DNA of 61,103 nucleotides, taken from Marinobacterium sedimentorum (GTDB taxonomy: Bacteria > Pseudomonadota > Gammaproteobacteria > Pseudomonadales > Balneatricaceae). Shown here one piece after another: positions 27,969 to 35,894 of the stretch (within the stretch, counting starts at the first letter, position 1; each line of letters begins with the position of its first letter). The translations under genes and the position numbers were made by a program. The stretch spans positions 1 through 61,103 of the forward strand of contig NZ_JALDYX010000030.1 of NCBI RefSeq assembly GCF_024267675.1, read 5' to 3'. The notes beneath the pieces were generated by a model that was given only the letters and a program-made list of their open reading frames with translations, searched no databases and was not told the origin of the DNA.

Positions 27969-29150
27969 TTAGTCGCGTTCGATTGCCAGTGCAGTACCCA
28001 TGCCGCCACCGATGCACAGTGTGGCCAGGCCTTTCTTGGCGTCACGCTTGATCATTTCATGCACCAGGCTGACCAGAACGCGGCAACCGGAGGCGCCGAT
28101 CGGGTGGCCCATGGCAATGGCGCCGCCATTGACGTTAACGATGCTGGTATCCCAGCCAAGCTCCTTGTTGACGGACATGGCCTGGGCGGCGAAGGCTTCG
28201 TTGGCTTCAACCAGTTCCAGGTCGCCGATGCTCCAGCCGGCCTTTTCCAGCGCCTTGGTAGTGGCGCAGATCGGGCCTGTACCCATGATGGCAGGATCAA
28301 CGCCGGCAGAGGCGTAGGCCTTGATACGGGCCAGCGGCTTGAGCCCCAGCTCCGCGGCTTTTTCGGCCGAGCACAGGATCACGGCGGCAGCACCATCGTT
28401 GAGGGTGGAGCTGTTGCCCGCGGTTACGGTACCGTCACGCTTGAAGGCAGGACGCAGCTTGCCCAGCGCTTCAGCGGTTGCACCAAAGCGCGGCTGCTCA
28501 TCGGTGTCGAATACGACTGGGTCACCCTTGCGCTGCGGGATGCTGACCGGAATGATCTCATCCTTGAAGCGACCTGAGGTCACAGCAGCTTCGGCCTTGT
28601 TCTGAGAGGCTGCGGCAAAGGCATCCTGCTCTTCACGGGTGAAGCCGTATTTATCAACGATGTTCTCGGTGGTGATACCCATGTGGTAGTTGTTGAAGGC
28701 GTCCCAGAGGCCGTCCTTGATCATGGTGTCGACCAGGCTCCAGTCGCCCATGCGGACGCCGTTGCGGGAGTTGGGCAGCACATGGGGGGAGGCGCTCATG
28801 TTTTCCTGACCGCCGGCAATAATGATGTCGGCATCGCCGCAGCGTATGGCCTGGGTGGCCAGTTGCAGCGCCTTGAGGCCGGAGCCGCAGACCTTGTTGA
28901 TGGTCATGGCCGGTACTTCGTTCGGCAGACCACCGTTGAGGGCGGCCTGGCGTGCAGGGTTCTGACCGCAGCCGGCAGCCAGTACCTGGCCGAGGATGAC
29001 TTCGTCAACCAGGGCGGGGTTAATTTGAGTTTGTTCCAGCAGGGACTTGATGACGGTGGCCCCGAGGTCGGCCGCAGAGATGGCAGCCAGGGATCCATTG
29101 AAGGTGCCAATAGCCGTACGGCCAGCAGCTACAATTACGACGTCGCGCAT
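27969..29150 (-). CDS. Acetyl-CoA C-acetyltransferase (thiolase, AtoB/PhaA type)
   Basis: Condenses two acetyl-CoA to acetoacetyl-CoA or performs the reverse. 393 residues from the ATG giving MRDVVIVAAGRTAIGTF; GAGG lies 8 bases upstream and the longer frame is not conserved. The catalytic residues are Cys88 (INKVCGSG), His349 (GHPIGASG) and Cys379 (LCIGGG). Length and motifs fit biosynthetic acetoacetyl-CoA thiolases. It is monocistronic, with its own terminator, so no pathway partner is indicated; polyhydroxybutyrate, ketone-body or degradative roles remain open. Confidence 0.93.
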   Translation of the reverse strand: MRDVVIVAAGRTAIGTFNGSLAAISAADLGATVIKSLLEQTQINPALVDEVILGQVLAAGCGQNPARQAALNGGLPNEVPAMTINKVCGSGLKALQLATQAIRCGDADIIIAGGQENMSASPHVLPNSRNGVRMGDWSLVDTMIKDGLWDAFNNYHMGITTENIVDKYGFTREEQDAFAAASQNKAEAAVTSGRFKDEIIPVSIPQRKGDPVVFDTDEQPRFGATAEALGKLRPAFKRDGTVTAGNSSTLNDGAAAVILCSAEKAAELGLKPLARIKAYASAGVDPAIMGTGPICATTKALEKAGWSIGDLELVEANEAFAAQAMSVNKELGWDTSIVNVNGGAIAMGHPIGASGCRVLVSLVHEMIKRDAKKGLATLCIGGGMGTALAIERD

Positions 29151-29588
29151 TAGGTGTGCCTCTATTGTTGGTAGCTTCTTCATTGTGGTGCTGGGGGCTG
29201 CCTGCAATATGGCTGAGCGCTACCGGGCCGCAGTACTGCTGTTGGCAAGCGCTCTGCGGGCTTGCTTCAAACCGGCTGGTGGTCATGTGCTCAGGCTAAA
29301 TCAGGCAGACTCCTGCGGACCATGATAACGGGGAAATTTGACCCCATTATTGCAGTGGCGAAATATAATTTGAGCCCGGCGACAAGGACGAGTTGCTGCC
29401 GTGACCGCCACCTGCGGGTCCATGCCCATTTTTATATTTCATTTTTTAAGGAATGGGACCGGCCCAGTCTGCGCGAGCTGTTCTCTGTTTGTCAAGCGTA
29501 CAGCCTGCATGCAGGCCGCGTACTGTGCCGCCGGACGGGAATAGAGGGGGGGCTGATGGCTGCCGGCATGCCGGCGGCCATCGGGGGA
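29151..29588. other. Intergenic region between panC and the thiolase
   Basis: 438 bases without a convincing gene. It should carry the thiolase promoter (reverse strand). Two structures are visible: an imperfect dyad ATAACGGGG-N8-CCCCATTAT at 29325-29350, which might be an operator, and a GC-rich hairpin at 29555-29582 just past the panC stop (GATGGC...GCCATC with a GCCGGC core) without a T-tract. Confidence 0.5.
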
Positions 29589-30437
29589 TCAGAGGTCGAG
29601 TTCGAGATTGTCGATCAGGCGCGCGGCGCCCAGATAGGCGGCGCTGAGTATGACCAGCTGAGTGTCGGTTGCGTTGGCCGGCTGCAGATCGCTGCGACGC
29701 ACAATGCGCATGAAGTCGCCCTTGAAGCCAACTTCTTCCAGTTTTTGCAATGCCTGGGCGGCCAGCTGAGTGTAGTCCCTCTGGCCCGCCTGAATGGCCT
29801 GTGCGGTTTCACGCAGCACCCGGTTCAGGGTCGGCGCCACCGCCAGTTCGGCCGGGCTGAGGTAACCGTTGCGTGAGCTCAGGGCCAGCGCTTCGTTGTT
29901 GCGCACTATATCTACGCCGTGAATGTCGATGGGCATGCACAGGTCGGCCACCATACGGCGGATAATCAGCAACTGCTGATAATCCTTGCAGCCAAAGAAG
30001 GCGGAATCCGGCTGCACTATGCCGAACAGCTTGCTGACCACAGTGGTAACACCGCGAAAGTGTCCTGGCCGGGTGCTGCCGCAATGCATCTCGGATAGAT
30101 CTGTGACTTCCACAATGGTCTGATTCTCGCGACCATTGGGGTATATCTCGGCCTCGCTGGGAGCGAACAGATAGTCGCAGCCGGCGGCGGCAAGCTTGGC
30201 CTGATCGGCTTCCAGTGTGCGGGGGTAGCTGTCCAGGTCTTCGTTGGGCCCGAATTGCAGTGGATTGACAAAGATGGTTGCAACGGTGATGTCGGCATGC
30301 AGGCGAGCCTGATTGACCAGCTCGATATGGCCGGCGTGCAGGTTGCCCATGGTGGGAACCAGGCCTATAGTCTTGCCGGCGCGGCGGGCAGCGTTCAGCT
30401 GCTCGCGCAGCGCCTGAATAGAATGAATAGTCTGCAT
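29589..30437 (-). CDS. panC: Pantothenate synthetase (pantoate-beta-alanine ligase)
   Basis: Joins pantoate and beta-alanine using ATP, the last step to pantothenate. 282 residues from the ATG giving MQTIHSIQALREQLN; the longer frame upstream lies within panB and is not used. The nucleotide-binding motif VPTMGNLHAGH and the segments FVNPLQFGPNEDLDSYPR, FRGVTTVVSKLF and LSSRNGYLSP are family signatures. Start lies within 2 bases of the panB stop; last gene of pcnB-folK-panB-panC. Confidence 0.97.
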   Translation of the reverse strand: MQTIHSIQALREQLNAARRAGKTIGLVPTMGNLHAGHIELVNQARLHADITVATIFVNPLQFGPNEDLDSYPRTLEADQAKLAAAGCDYLFAPSEAEIYPNGRENQTIVEVTDLSEMHCGSTRPGHFRGVTTVVSKLFGIVQPDSAFFGCKDYQQLLIIRRMVADLCMPIDIHGVDIVRNNEALALSSRNGYLSPAELAVAPTLNRVLRETAQAIQAGQRDYTQLAAQALQKLEEVGFKGDFMRIVRRSDLQPANATDTQLVILSAAYLGAARLIDNLELDL

Positions 30438-30438
30438 A

Positions 30439-31233
30439 TCACACGAATCCATGCTCGTCGGCGGGGAAGGTGCCAGCGCGAACCTGGTCGCCATAGCTCC
30501 GCAGGGCGCCGGCAATGCTGTCGGCATCGCTCATGAAGTCTTTCACAAAGCGCGGCTTGCGGCCGGGGGTAATACCCAGCATGTCGTGCAGAACCAGTAC
30601 CTGGGCATCGGTCTGCGCACCTGCGCCTATGCCGATAACCGGAATGCTGACGGCGCGGGATATCTCGCCGGCCAGCAGGGAGGGTACACACTCGAGCAGC
30701 AGCATGCTGGCGCCGGCCTGCTCCAGCAGGATGGCGTCATCGAGCATCTGCCGGGCGCTGGTTTCGTCGCGGCCCTGCACACGGTAACCGCCCAGACGGT
30801 TGACCGCCTGGGGTGTCAGGCCCAGATGGGCGCAGACGGGTACACCGCGATCAGCCAGCAGACTGATGCTCGCAGCCAGCCAGGCTCCACCTTCAATCTT
30901 GATAATATGGGCGCCGGCCTGCATCAGAAGGCCGGCGTTGAGCATGGCCTGTTCCGGGGTGGCATAGCTCATGAACGGCAGGTCGCTCATCAGCATGGCG
31001 CCCTGGTTGCCACTGGCGACGCAGCGCGTGTGGTAGGCCATCTCGTCGACAGTCACAGGCAGGGTGCTGTCGTGACCCTGAAGCACCATGCCCAGAGAGT
31101 CACCCACCAGAATGACCTCGATACCGGCGCTACTGACCAGCTGTGCGAAACAGGCATCGTACGCGGTCAGAGCCGCGAACTTCTTTCCATCCTGCTTGAG
31201 GGCAGACAGGGTATGCAGAGTGACGTTGTTCAT
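30439..31233 (-). CDS. panB: 3-methyl-2-oxobutanoate hydroxymethyltransferase
   Basis: Makes ketopantoate from ketoisovalerate and methylenetetrahydrofolate. 264 residues, as in E. coli. A TIM-barrel with KFAALTAYDACFAQLV, VGDSLGMVLQGHDSTLPVT, MSDLPFMSY, and the later IKIEGG and HDMLGITPG motifs. Neighbouring folK makes a folate precursor and panC uses the product, so the operon couples folate and pantothenate supply. Confidence 0.97.
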   Translation of the reverse strand: MNNVTLHTLSALKQDGKKFAALTAYDACFAQLVSSAGIEVILVGDSLGMVLQGHDSTLPVTVDEMAYHTRCVASGNQGAMLMSDLPFMSYATPEQAMLNAGLLMQAGAHIIKIEGGAWLAASISLLADRGVPVCAHLGLTPQAVNRLGGYRVQGRDETSARQMLDDAILLEQAGASMLLLECVPSLLAGEISRAVSIPVIGIGAGAQTDAQVLVLHDMLGITPGRKPRFVKDFMSDADSIAGALRSYGDQVRAGTFPADEHGFV

Positions 31234-31272
31234 AGGGAACTCGGCTTTTCGTTTGACTTCAACGGTTCCGGA

Positions 31273-31764
31273 TTATAACGAGATCCGTTCCAGTGTGCCT
31301 ATAGGGCATTCAGATAACAGTGCTGCCAGCGGGCGTCCGCCGGGCAGTTGCAGATCAGGGGCTATTTCACTCAGTGGCCAAAGCACAAAGTTACGTTCGG
31401 GCAGACCTGGATGCGGTACCGACAGTCGCTCGCTCTGGATCTGCTGTTGGCCATAGAGCAGCAGGTCAAGGTCGAGCGTGCGTGGCCCCCAGTGCTCCAG
31501 CCGCACGCGCCTATGCAGCTGCTCCAGTGCCTGGAGTTCATCCAGCAGGTGGTGAGCATCCAGTGTCGACTCGAGCAGTGCGACAGCGTTGATGTAATCC
31601 GGCTGATCCTGTGGCCCCATGGGGGCCGAACGATACAGGCTTGAATGGGTCAGCAGCCGTGTGTCGGGCAGGGTTCTGAGTTCTTCCAGCGCACGGGCAA
31701 CATGTTGCTGCGGGCTGTCCAGATTGCTGCCAAGGCCAATAAAACAGCGCACGGCTTCAGGCAT
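31273..31764 (-). CDS. folK: 2-amino-4-hydroxy-6-hydroxymethyldihydropteridine pyrophosphokinase
   Basis: Activates hydroxymethyldihydropterin with ATP for folate synthesis. 163 residues from the ATG giving MPEAVRCFIGLGSNLDSP, matching family starts. Signatures are FIGLGSN, and WGPRTLDLDLLLYG with PHPGLPERNFVLWPL, which form the substrate and metal sites. It overlaps the pcnB 3' end by 8 bases, so translation is likely coupled. panB follows after 39 bases. Confidence 0.95.
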   Translation of the reverse strand: MPEAVRCFIGLGSNLDSPQQHVARALEELRTLPDTRLLTHSSLYRSAPMGPQDQPDYINAVALLESTLDAHHLLDELQALEQLHRRVRLEHWGPRTLDLDLLLYGQQQIQSERLSVPHPGLPERNFVLWPLSEIAPDLQLPGGRPLAALLSECPIGTLERISL

Positions 31765-33199
31765 CGTGAGGACGGCTGCGAGGCTTGCGCCGGCGTTTGC
31801 GGGGTTTTGCGGCGCTGGGGGCGAGGTCTTCCTGCAGCGTCTCGCGATCATCGCCATTGGCGCCCTGGTAGTCGGTCCACCACTGGCTCAGACCGCCGAG
31901 GTCCTCACCGCTGGATTCGCGCAGCAGCAGCAGATCATAGGCCGCCCTGAAGCGTGGATGTTCCATCAGGCGCTCGGCCCGGCCGCCCTGGCGCTTGGGC
32001 AGTCGCAACTGCAGCTCCCAGATTTCGCGCAGCGGGGTGGAGAAGCGACGCGGTATCGCAATATGGCGAATCTGAGCCGCGATAACTTCATTGGCGGCTT
32101 CATGCAGCGCCGGCAACGGCGGCATACGACCTTCCTTCATCAGGCTGTTAAGGCGCAGCTGCATGGGGTACCAGAGCAGTGCGGCAAACAGGAAGGCGGG
32201 TGTGACGCTCTTGCCCTGTTCCAGTCGACGGTCGGTATTGCGCAGCGCCTTGATAATCAGTTCTTCCACCGGCATGCCGGCAGCGGGGCCACGGTCAATG
32301 GCATCCTGAACCTGCGGGAACAGCTGCTCGAACAGGCCGTAGGTCTGCATCTGCCTGTAGGCGGCAACACCATGGCCCGATTGCAGCAGCTTGAGCACTT
32401 CATCAAACATGCGGGCCGCGGGGATAGCGCGCAGCAGCGGAGCCAGCTGGTGGATGGGTGCTGCGGTGGCGGGTTCGATATCGAAATTCAGTTTGGCAGC
32501 AAAGCGTACCGCACGCAGCATGCGCACCGGATCTTCACGGTAGCGCGAGGCCGGATCGCCGATCATGCGTATGACCTTGTGACCGATATCGCGGTAACCA
32601 CCGGCGAAGTCGTGGACGCTGTGGTCCTGGGCCGAGTAATAGAGCGCGTTGATGGTGAAGTCGCGACGCAGTGCATCTTCACGCAGTGTGCCGTAGACGT
32701 TATCGCGCAGTATCAGGCCGCTGGCGGCCTGACGACCGTCTTCGCCATCTTCGTTGCGGTCTTCAGTGTCATGTCCGGCACGGAAGGTCGCAACCTCGAT
32801 CACTTCGCGGCCAAAGCGCACATGCACCAGCTTGAAGCGACGACCGATCAGACGTGAGCGGCGAAACAGCTCCTCGGCCTGCTCAGGCGTGGCGGACGTG
32901 GCAACATCAAAATCCTTGGGACGCAGACCCAGCAGAATATCGCGTATGCAGCCACCCACGAGGTAGGCTTCATGGCCGTCATCGTTGAGGCGATGCACGA
33001 CTTTCAGCGCGTTCTCATCGAGGTGCTGGCGAGGGATGTTATGTATGTCTCGGGTGATGACGCTTTCAAGCGCGCTGCCGTCAGAGGCAGACTTTTCATC
33101 AGTATCCAGCTTGGGTGCCATATATCTTCTACGCAGTAGCAGGGTGGCGCCAATAAGGATAACCGCAATAGCCGCGGCTATGAACAGGCTCATATCCAT
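31757..33199 (-). CDS. pcnB: Poly(A) polymerase I with a predicted N-terminal membrane anchor
   Basis: Adds poly(A) tails to RNA, marking it for decay. 480 residues. The nucleotidyltransferase head has VGGCIRDILL (81-90) and the metal pair Asp96/Asp98 in KDFDVAT; the C-terminus is Arg/Lys-rich. Unusually the first 25 residues (FIAAAIAVILIGATLLLRRR core) look like a transmembrane helix with a positive stop. An alternative ATG at 33121, with AGAAG upstream, would omit the helix, so the start is uncertain. It lies downstream of the cbrAB-sRNA block, as in Pseudomonas. Confidence 0.93.
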   Translation of the reverse strand: MDMSLFIAAAIAVILIGATLLLRRRYMAPKLDTDEKSASDGSALESVITRDIHNIPRQHLDENALKVVHRLNDDGHEAYLVGGCIRDILLGLRPKDFDVATSATPEQAEELFRRSRLIGRRFKLVHVRFGREVIEVATFRAGHDTEDRNEDGEDGRQAASGLILRDNVYGTLREDALRRDFTINALYYSAQDHSVHDFAGGYRDIGHKVIRMIGDPASRYREDPVRMLRAVRFAAKLNFDIEPATAAPIHQLAPLLRAIPAARMFDEVLKLLQSGHGVAAYRQMQTYGLFEQLFPQVQDAIDRGPAAGMPVEELIIKALRNTDRRLEQGKSVTPAFLFAALLWYPMQLRLNSLMKEGRMPPLPALHEAANEVIAAQIRHIAIPRRFSTPLREIWELQLRLPKRQGGRAERLMEHPRFRAAYDLLLLRESSGEDLGGLSQWWTDYQGANGDDRETLQEDLAPSAAKPRKRRRKPRSRPHDA

Positions 33200-33321
33200 A
33201 AGTGTTTGTTTTTTGTTCGCCCTGGCGGTGGAAGTGGCGCATCATATCACTGTTGCCGGCTCAGTATAAGAGTGGCCGTTTGGTGTGATGCTTAGCGGGA
33301 TTGATCGATCGGAGGCGTGGC

Positions 33322-33552
33322 GGGGAAAGAGATGGTTTAGCTGACCACCGTGATTAGAACGCAGCCTGTAACTTATTTTTATTCAGGCGTATGCGATTCT
33401 GAATCTAGGGTTTGGGGACCTTCGTGACAACGCACGGCAGTCAGCTACAGACCTCGTTGTTATTTTTATTCGAGGTAGTTTACCTGGGAGCCTGACCGAA
33501 TTTATTTTTATTGTTGGTCGGGTGTGGCAGGTAACAGTGTTGTTGTTCTGGC
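33322..33552 (-). ncRNA. CrcY/CrcZ-like small RNA, copy 2 (proximal to pcnB)
   Basis: Predicted from about 33552 (12 bases past the sigma-54 GC) to about 33322. Three stem-loops present A-rich loops on the reverse strand: 33494-33519 (stem GACC/GGTC), 33451-33476 (ACCTCG/CGAGGT) and 33364-33388 (GCCTG/CAGGC), each loop containing AATAAAAATAA. The 5' end adds AACAACAA. A 3' hairpin GGTGGT/ACCATC (33331-33349) is followed by TCTTTCCCC, a weak terminator. AAnAAnAA motifs are Hfq/Crc targets in Pseudomonas, where CrcZ acts as a sponge. Location next to cbrB supports this; ends are not proven. Confidence 0.75.
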
Positions 33553-33562
33553 CAGTTATAGA

Positions 33563-33578
33563 GCATTCATTGTGCCAG
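33563..33578 (-). promoter_or_regulatory. Sigma-54 promoter of sRNA copy 2
   Basis: On the reverse strand TGGCACAATGAATGCT has GG and GC separated by exactly 10 bases, with the full TGGCAC -24 element. The predicted start is near 33552. It lies about 71 bases from the centre of the palindrome at 33640-33659. Confidence 0.8.
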
Positions 33579-33639
33579 TTTTTGTAACGTAATGGTTTTA
33601 AACGATTTGTTTCTTTATCTGTGTCGTTTTCGTGAGTGG

Positions 33640-33659
33640 GGTAACGTCAAAGTGTTACC
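33640..33659. promoter_or_regulatory. Palindromic activator site upstream of sRNA copy 2
   Basis: GGTAAC and GTTACC are separated by 8 bases. The same half-sites and spacing occur upstream of copy 1. Further GGTAAC (33697-33702) and GTAAC (33714-33718) elements lie beyond. A CbrB binding site is the natural inference. Confidence 0.7.
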
Positions 33660-34044
33660 TTTTGGAACGCTTGGGTAGCACTTTGGTGGGTAGCAGGGTA
33701 ACAACCCGGCAAAGTAACAGTGGGACGGTAGCGTTTTTCCAGGCGCGTGCCGCTGCTTTGCACGACGACGGCGTGACAACGGGATGGGTCGAGCGACAGG
33801 CTATGCTGTGTAAATTCCAGGGCAGCTATATATAGCAGGATAGGGGCGGAGTTCTGAGGGGCGGATCTAGTGCATCAGCCGTTGCGGTTACGCAGGCAGG
33901 AGCCGTGATAATAGGTAGCAGTGGAAAGTAGTGAGCGGCGGTGGCGGCGGCAGAGCATAGAGCAATAGTTACTAAAGGGCAGGTAGGCGCTGTACAGGAT
34001 TTGTATAGGTGAGCAGAGGGTATTCGGAGGAGCTTCTGGCTTAG
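33660..34044. other. Spacer between the two sRNA units
   Basis: About 385 bases. Beyond the GTAAC half-sites at 33697-33718 I see no gene, A-rich motif or terminator. Short open frames on both strands lack ribosome-binding sites and similarity. It contains a self-complementary GCTATATATAGC near 33824. Confidence 0.5.
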
Positions 34045-34274
34045 GAGATGGGTGGCTGACCACCTGACAGTGACATCATGACCTGTTGTTATTTTTATTC
34101 AGGTACAAGGATCTAAGATCCGGATGGCATTGTTCGGTGATCAGCGCAGGCCTCATTTATTATTTTTGTTAGAGGCGGGCTACGCGTACGAAACCTCCGC
34201 AGTTATTTTTATTCTGGAGGTGTCGCCGGTAAATATTTTTCTTCTTGTTTTTTCTTATTCTTGTTTTTCTATGG
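34045..34274 (-). ncRNA. CrcZ-like small RNA, copy 1 (proximal to cbrB)
   Basis: Predicted from about 34274 to about 34045. The first 45 nt are almost free of structure and A-rich, with several AAnAAnAA matches such as AATAAGAA. Three stem-loops follow with A-rich loops: 34194-34220 (CCTCC/GGAGG), 34150-34176 (GCCTC/GAGGC) and 34081-34104 (ACCTG/CAGGT). A 3' hairpin GGTGG/CCACC (34051-34064) resembles that of copy 2, including a GGTGGTCAGC and CATCTC framework. The T-tract after it is poor, so the 3' end is uncertain. Expected role: bind Hfq/Crc and lift catabolite repression. Confidence 0.78.
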
Positions 34275-34284
34275 CTATATAGAA

Positions 34285-34300
34285 TGCAGAGCTTGTGCCA
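34285..34300 (-). promoter_or_regulatory. Sigma-54 promoter of sRNA copy 1
   Basis: On the reverse strand TGGCACAAGCTCTGCA gives GG-N10-GC with a perfect TGGCAC -24 element and a TGCA -12 element. The predicted start is near 34274. The centre of the upstream palindrome lies about 72 bases away. Confidence 0.85.
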
Positions 34301-34360
34301 GTTTTTATAAGATATTGTTTTATATCATAAATTTATTTGTTGCATCGTTTCCCGTGTCTG

Positions 34361-34384
34361 GAGGTAACAAAGGTTTGTTACCTC
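34361..34384. promoter_or_regulatory. Palindromic activator site upstream of sRNA copy 1
   Basis: A perfect 11-bp inverted repeat around GG, with core GGTAAC-N8-GTTACC. Its distance to the sigma-54 promoter matches that of the copy 2 site within one base. It is the likely CbrB binding site. Confidence 0.75.
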
Positions 34385-34417
34385 AGGGAACGTCTGGTGT
34401 GGGGTCATGGGTGTGGA

Positions 34418-34447
34418 GGTAACACTCCTGGGGTAACACTTGTTACC
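34418..34447. promoter_or_regulatory. Secondary GGTAAC sites after cbrB
   Basis: A GGTAAC half-site (34418-34423) and a tighter palindrome GGTAAC-N4-GTTACC (34432-34447) lie between the main site and the cbrB stop codon. Half-sites at similar offsets occur upstream of copy 2. They may bind further activator dimers. Confidence 0.5.
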
Positions 34448-34464
34448 ACAGGACGACTTGTGCG

Positions 34465-35853
34465 TTACTTGCTGCGACTTTTTCGGGGTATGCCCAGCTT
34501 CTGACGCCGTTCCCACAAGCACTTGCGGCTGACACCAAGCTTCTTGGCCAGGTCGGTTTCGCTCATGCGGTTCTGATTTTCCAGCACGAAGCGCTGAAAG
34601 TAGTCGTCCAGCGACAGCCCGGTTTGCGGCTCGCGCCGGTTGCCGGTGTTGACGGTGTCGCCCGACGAGTAGGCGTAGCTGCGTTCAAACTGATGCAGTT
34701 TCGAGGCGGGTTCCAGGTCGAGGCCGAGCAGTTCGGTGGTGATCAGCAGGTCGTCTGCCAGAATCAGCGCCCGCTCGATGGCGTTTTCCAGTTCGCGCAC
34801 GTTGCCGGGCCAGTGATACTGGGTCATGGCCTCCATTGTGCCTTCGCTGAATCGCGCTGGCTCTAGCCCCATCTTGCTACAGGCCCGTTGCAGGAAGCGG
34901 TTGGCGAGTGTAACGATGTCATTGCCGCGATCACGCAGCGGCGGCATGCGCAGCTCCATGACATAGAGGCGGTAATACAGATCTTCGCGGAAGTCGCCGT
35001 TGCGGGCCATTTCCTTCAGGTTGCGATGCGTTGCCGCGACAAGGCGCACATTGACCTGGGTCGAGTGTACGGCACCGACGCGCCGGATTTCACTTTCCTG
35101 CAGGAAACGCAGCAGGCGGGCCTGTGCTTCGAGCGGCAGTTCGCCGATTTCGTCAAGGAACAGGGTGCCGCCATTGGCCGCTTCAATCAGGCCGCTACGT
35201 GCACTGTTGGCGCCGGTGAAGGCGCCTTTTTCGTGGCCGAACAGCTCGGATTCGATAAGGGTGTCGGGGATGGAGGCGCAGTTCACCGAGATCAGCGGCG
35301 CCTTGGATCTATCGCTTTGCTCGTGAATGGCGCGGGCCACCAGTTCCTTGCCGGTGCCGGATTCGCCCAGCACCAGCACAGTAGCATCGGTGCGGGCGAC
35401 CTTGTCGATACGGCTCAGCAGCTCCTGCATGGGTGGGCAGGAACCCAGCAGTTCGCTCTTGCTGCCTGTGGCGGGTGCTTCGGGGCTGGCGTCGGTGGCC
35501 GCGACCTTGCGGTTCAGCACATTCTCGACGGTGCGCAGCATCTCGTCATGATCAAACGGCTTGGCGATGTAATCGACCGCGCCCAGCTTCATGGCGTCTA
35601 CGGCGGAGCGCAGGCTGGCATAGCTGGTCATGATCAGTACAGGCACCTGTTTGGCCAGCGGGATCAGCTCGGTGCCCGGAGCGCCAGGCAGGCGCAGGTC
35701 ACTGATAATTACGTTGTAATCCTGCAGTTTGAAGCGGCTGGTGGCTTCGTCAACGGAGCCTGCATCATCGACCTGGTAGTCGTGACGTTCAAGCAGGCGG
35801 CGCAGGGCTGTACGGATTATGGTTTCATCTTCAACAATCAGAATACGGCTCAT
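34465..35853 (-). CDS. cbrB: Sigma-54-dependent response regulator CbrB
   Basis: NtrC-type activator for carbon and nitrogen balance, phosphorylated by CbrA. 462 residues: receiver domain with Asp52 (IISDLRLPG) and Lys98; AAA+ domain with Walker A GESGTGKE (163-170) and the sigma-54 contact loop GAFTGA (210-215); C-terminal Fis-type helix-turn-helix ending near the C-terminus (LAKKLGVSRKCLWERRQKLG). It lies 41 bases after cbrA. Candidate targets, two sigma-54 promoters, lie directly downstream, arguing for CbrB over other NtrC homologues. Confidence 0.95.
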   Translation of the reverse strand: MSRILIVEDETIIRTALRRLLERHDYQVDDAGSVDEATSRFKLQDYNVIISDLRLPGAPGTELIPLAKQVPVLIMTSYASLRSAVDAMKLGAVDYIAKPFDHDEMLRTVENVLNRKVAATDASPEAPATGSKSELLGSCPPMQELLSRIDKVARTDATVLVLGESGTGKELVARAIHEQSDRSKAPLISVNCASIPDTLIESELFGHEKGAFTGANSARSGLIEAANGGTLFLDEIGELPLEAQARLLRFLQESEIRRVGAVHSTQVNVRLVAATHRNLKEMARNGDFREDLYYRLYVMELRMPPLRDRGNDIVTLANRFLQRACSKMGLEPARFSEGTMEAMTQYHWPGNVRELENAIERALILADDLLITTELLGLDLEPASKLHQFERSYAYSSGDTVNTGNRREPQTGLSLDDYFQRFVLENQNRMSETDLAKKLGVSRKCLWERRQKLGIPRKSRSK

Positions 35854-35894
35854 TCGGTTCGACCTTGGTTCCTACATGCAGGACATGGCGCGCG

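Noticed and set aside
33632..34063. Short open frames on both strands between the two sRNA units
   Set aside because: No ribosome-binding sites, no similarity, and they overlap the regulatory palindromes or spacer.
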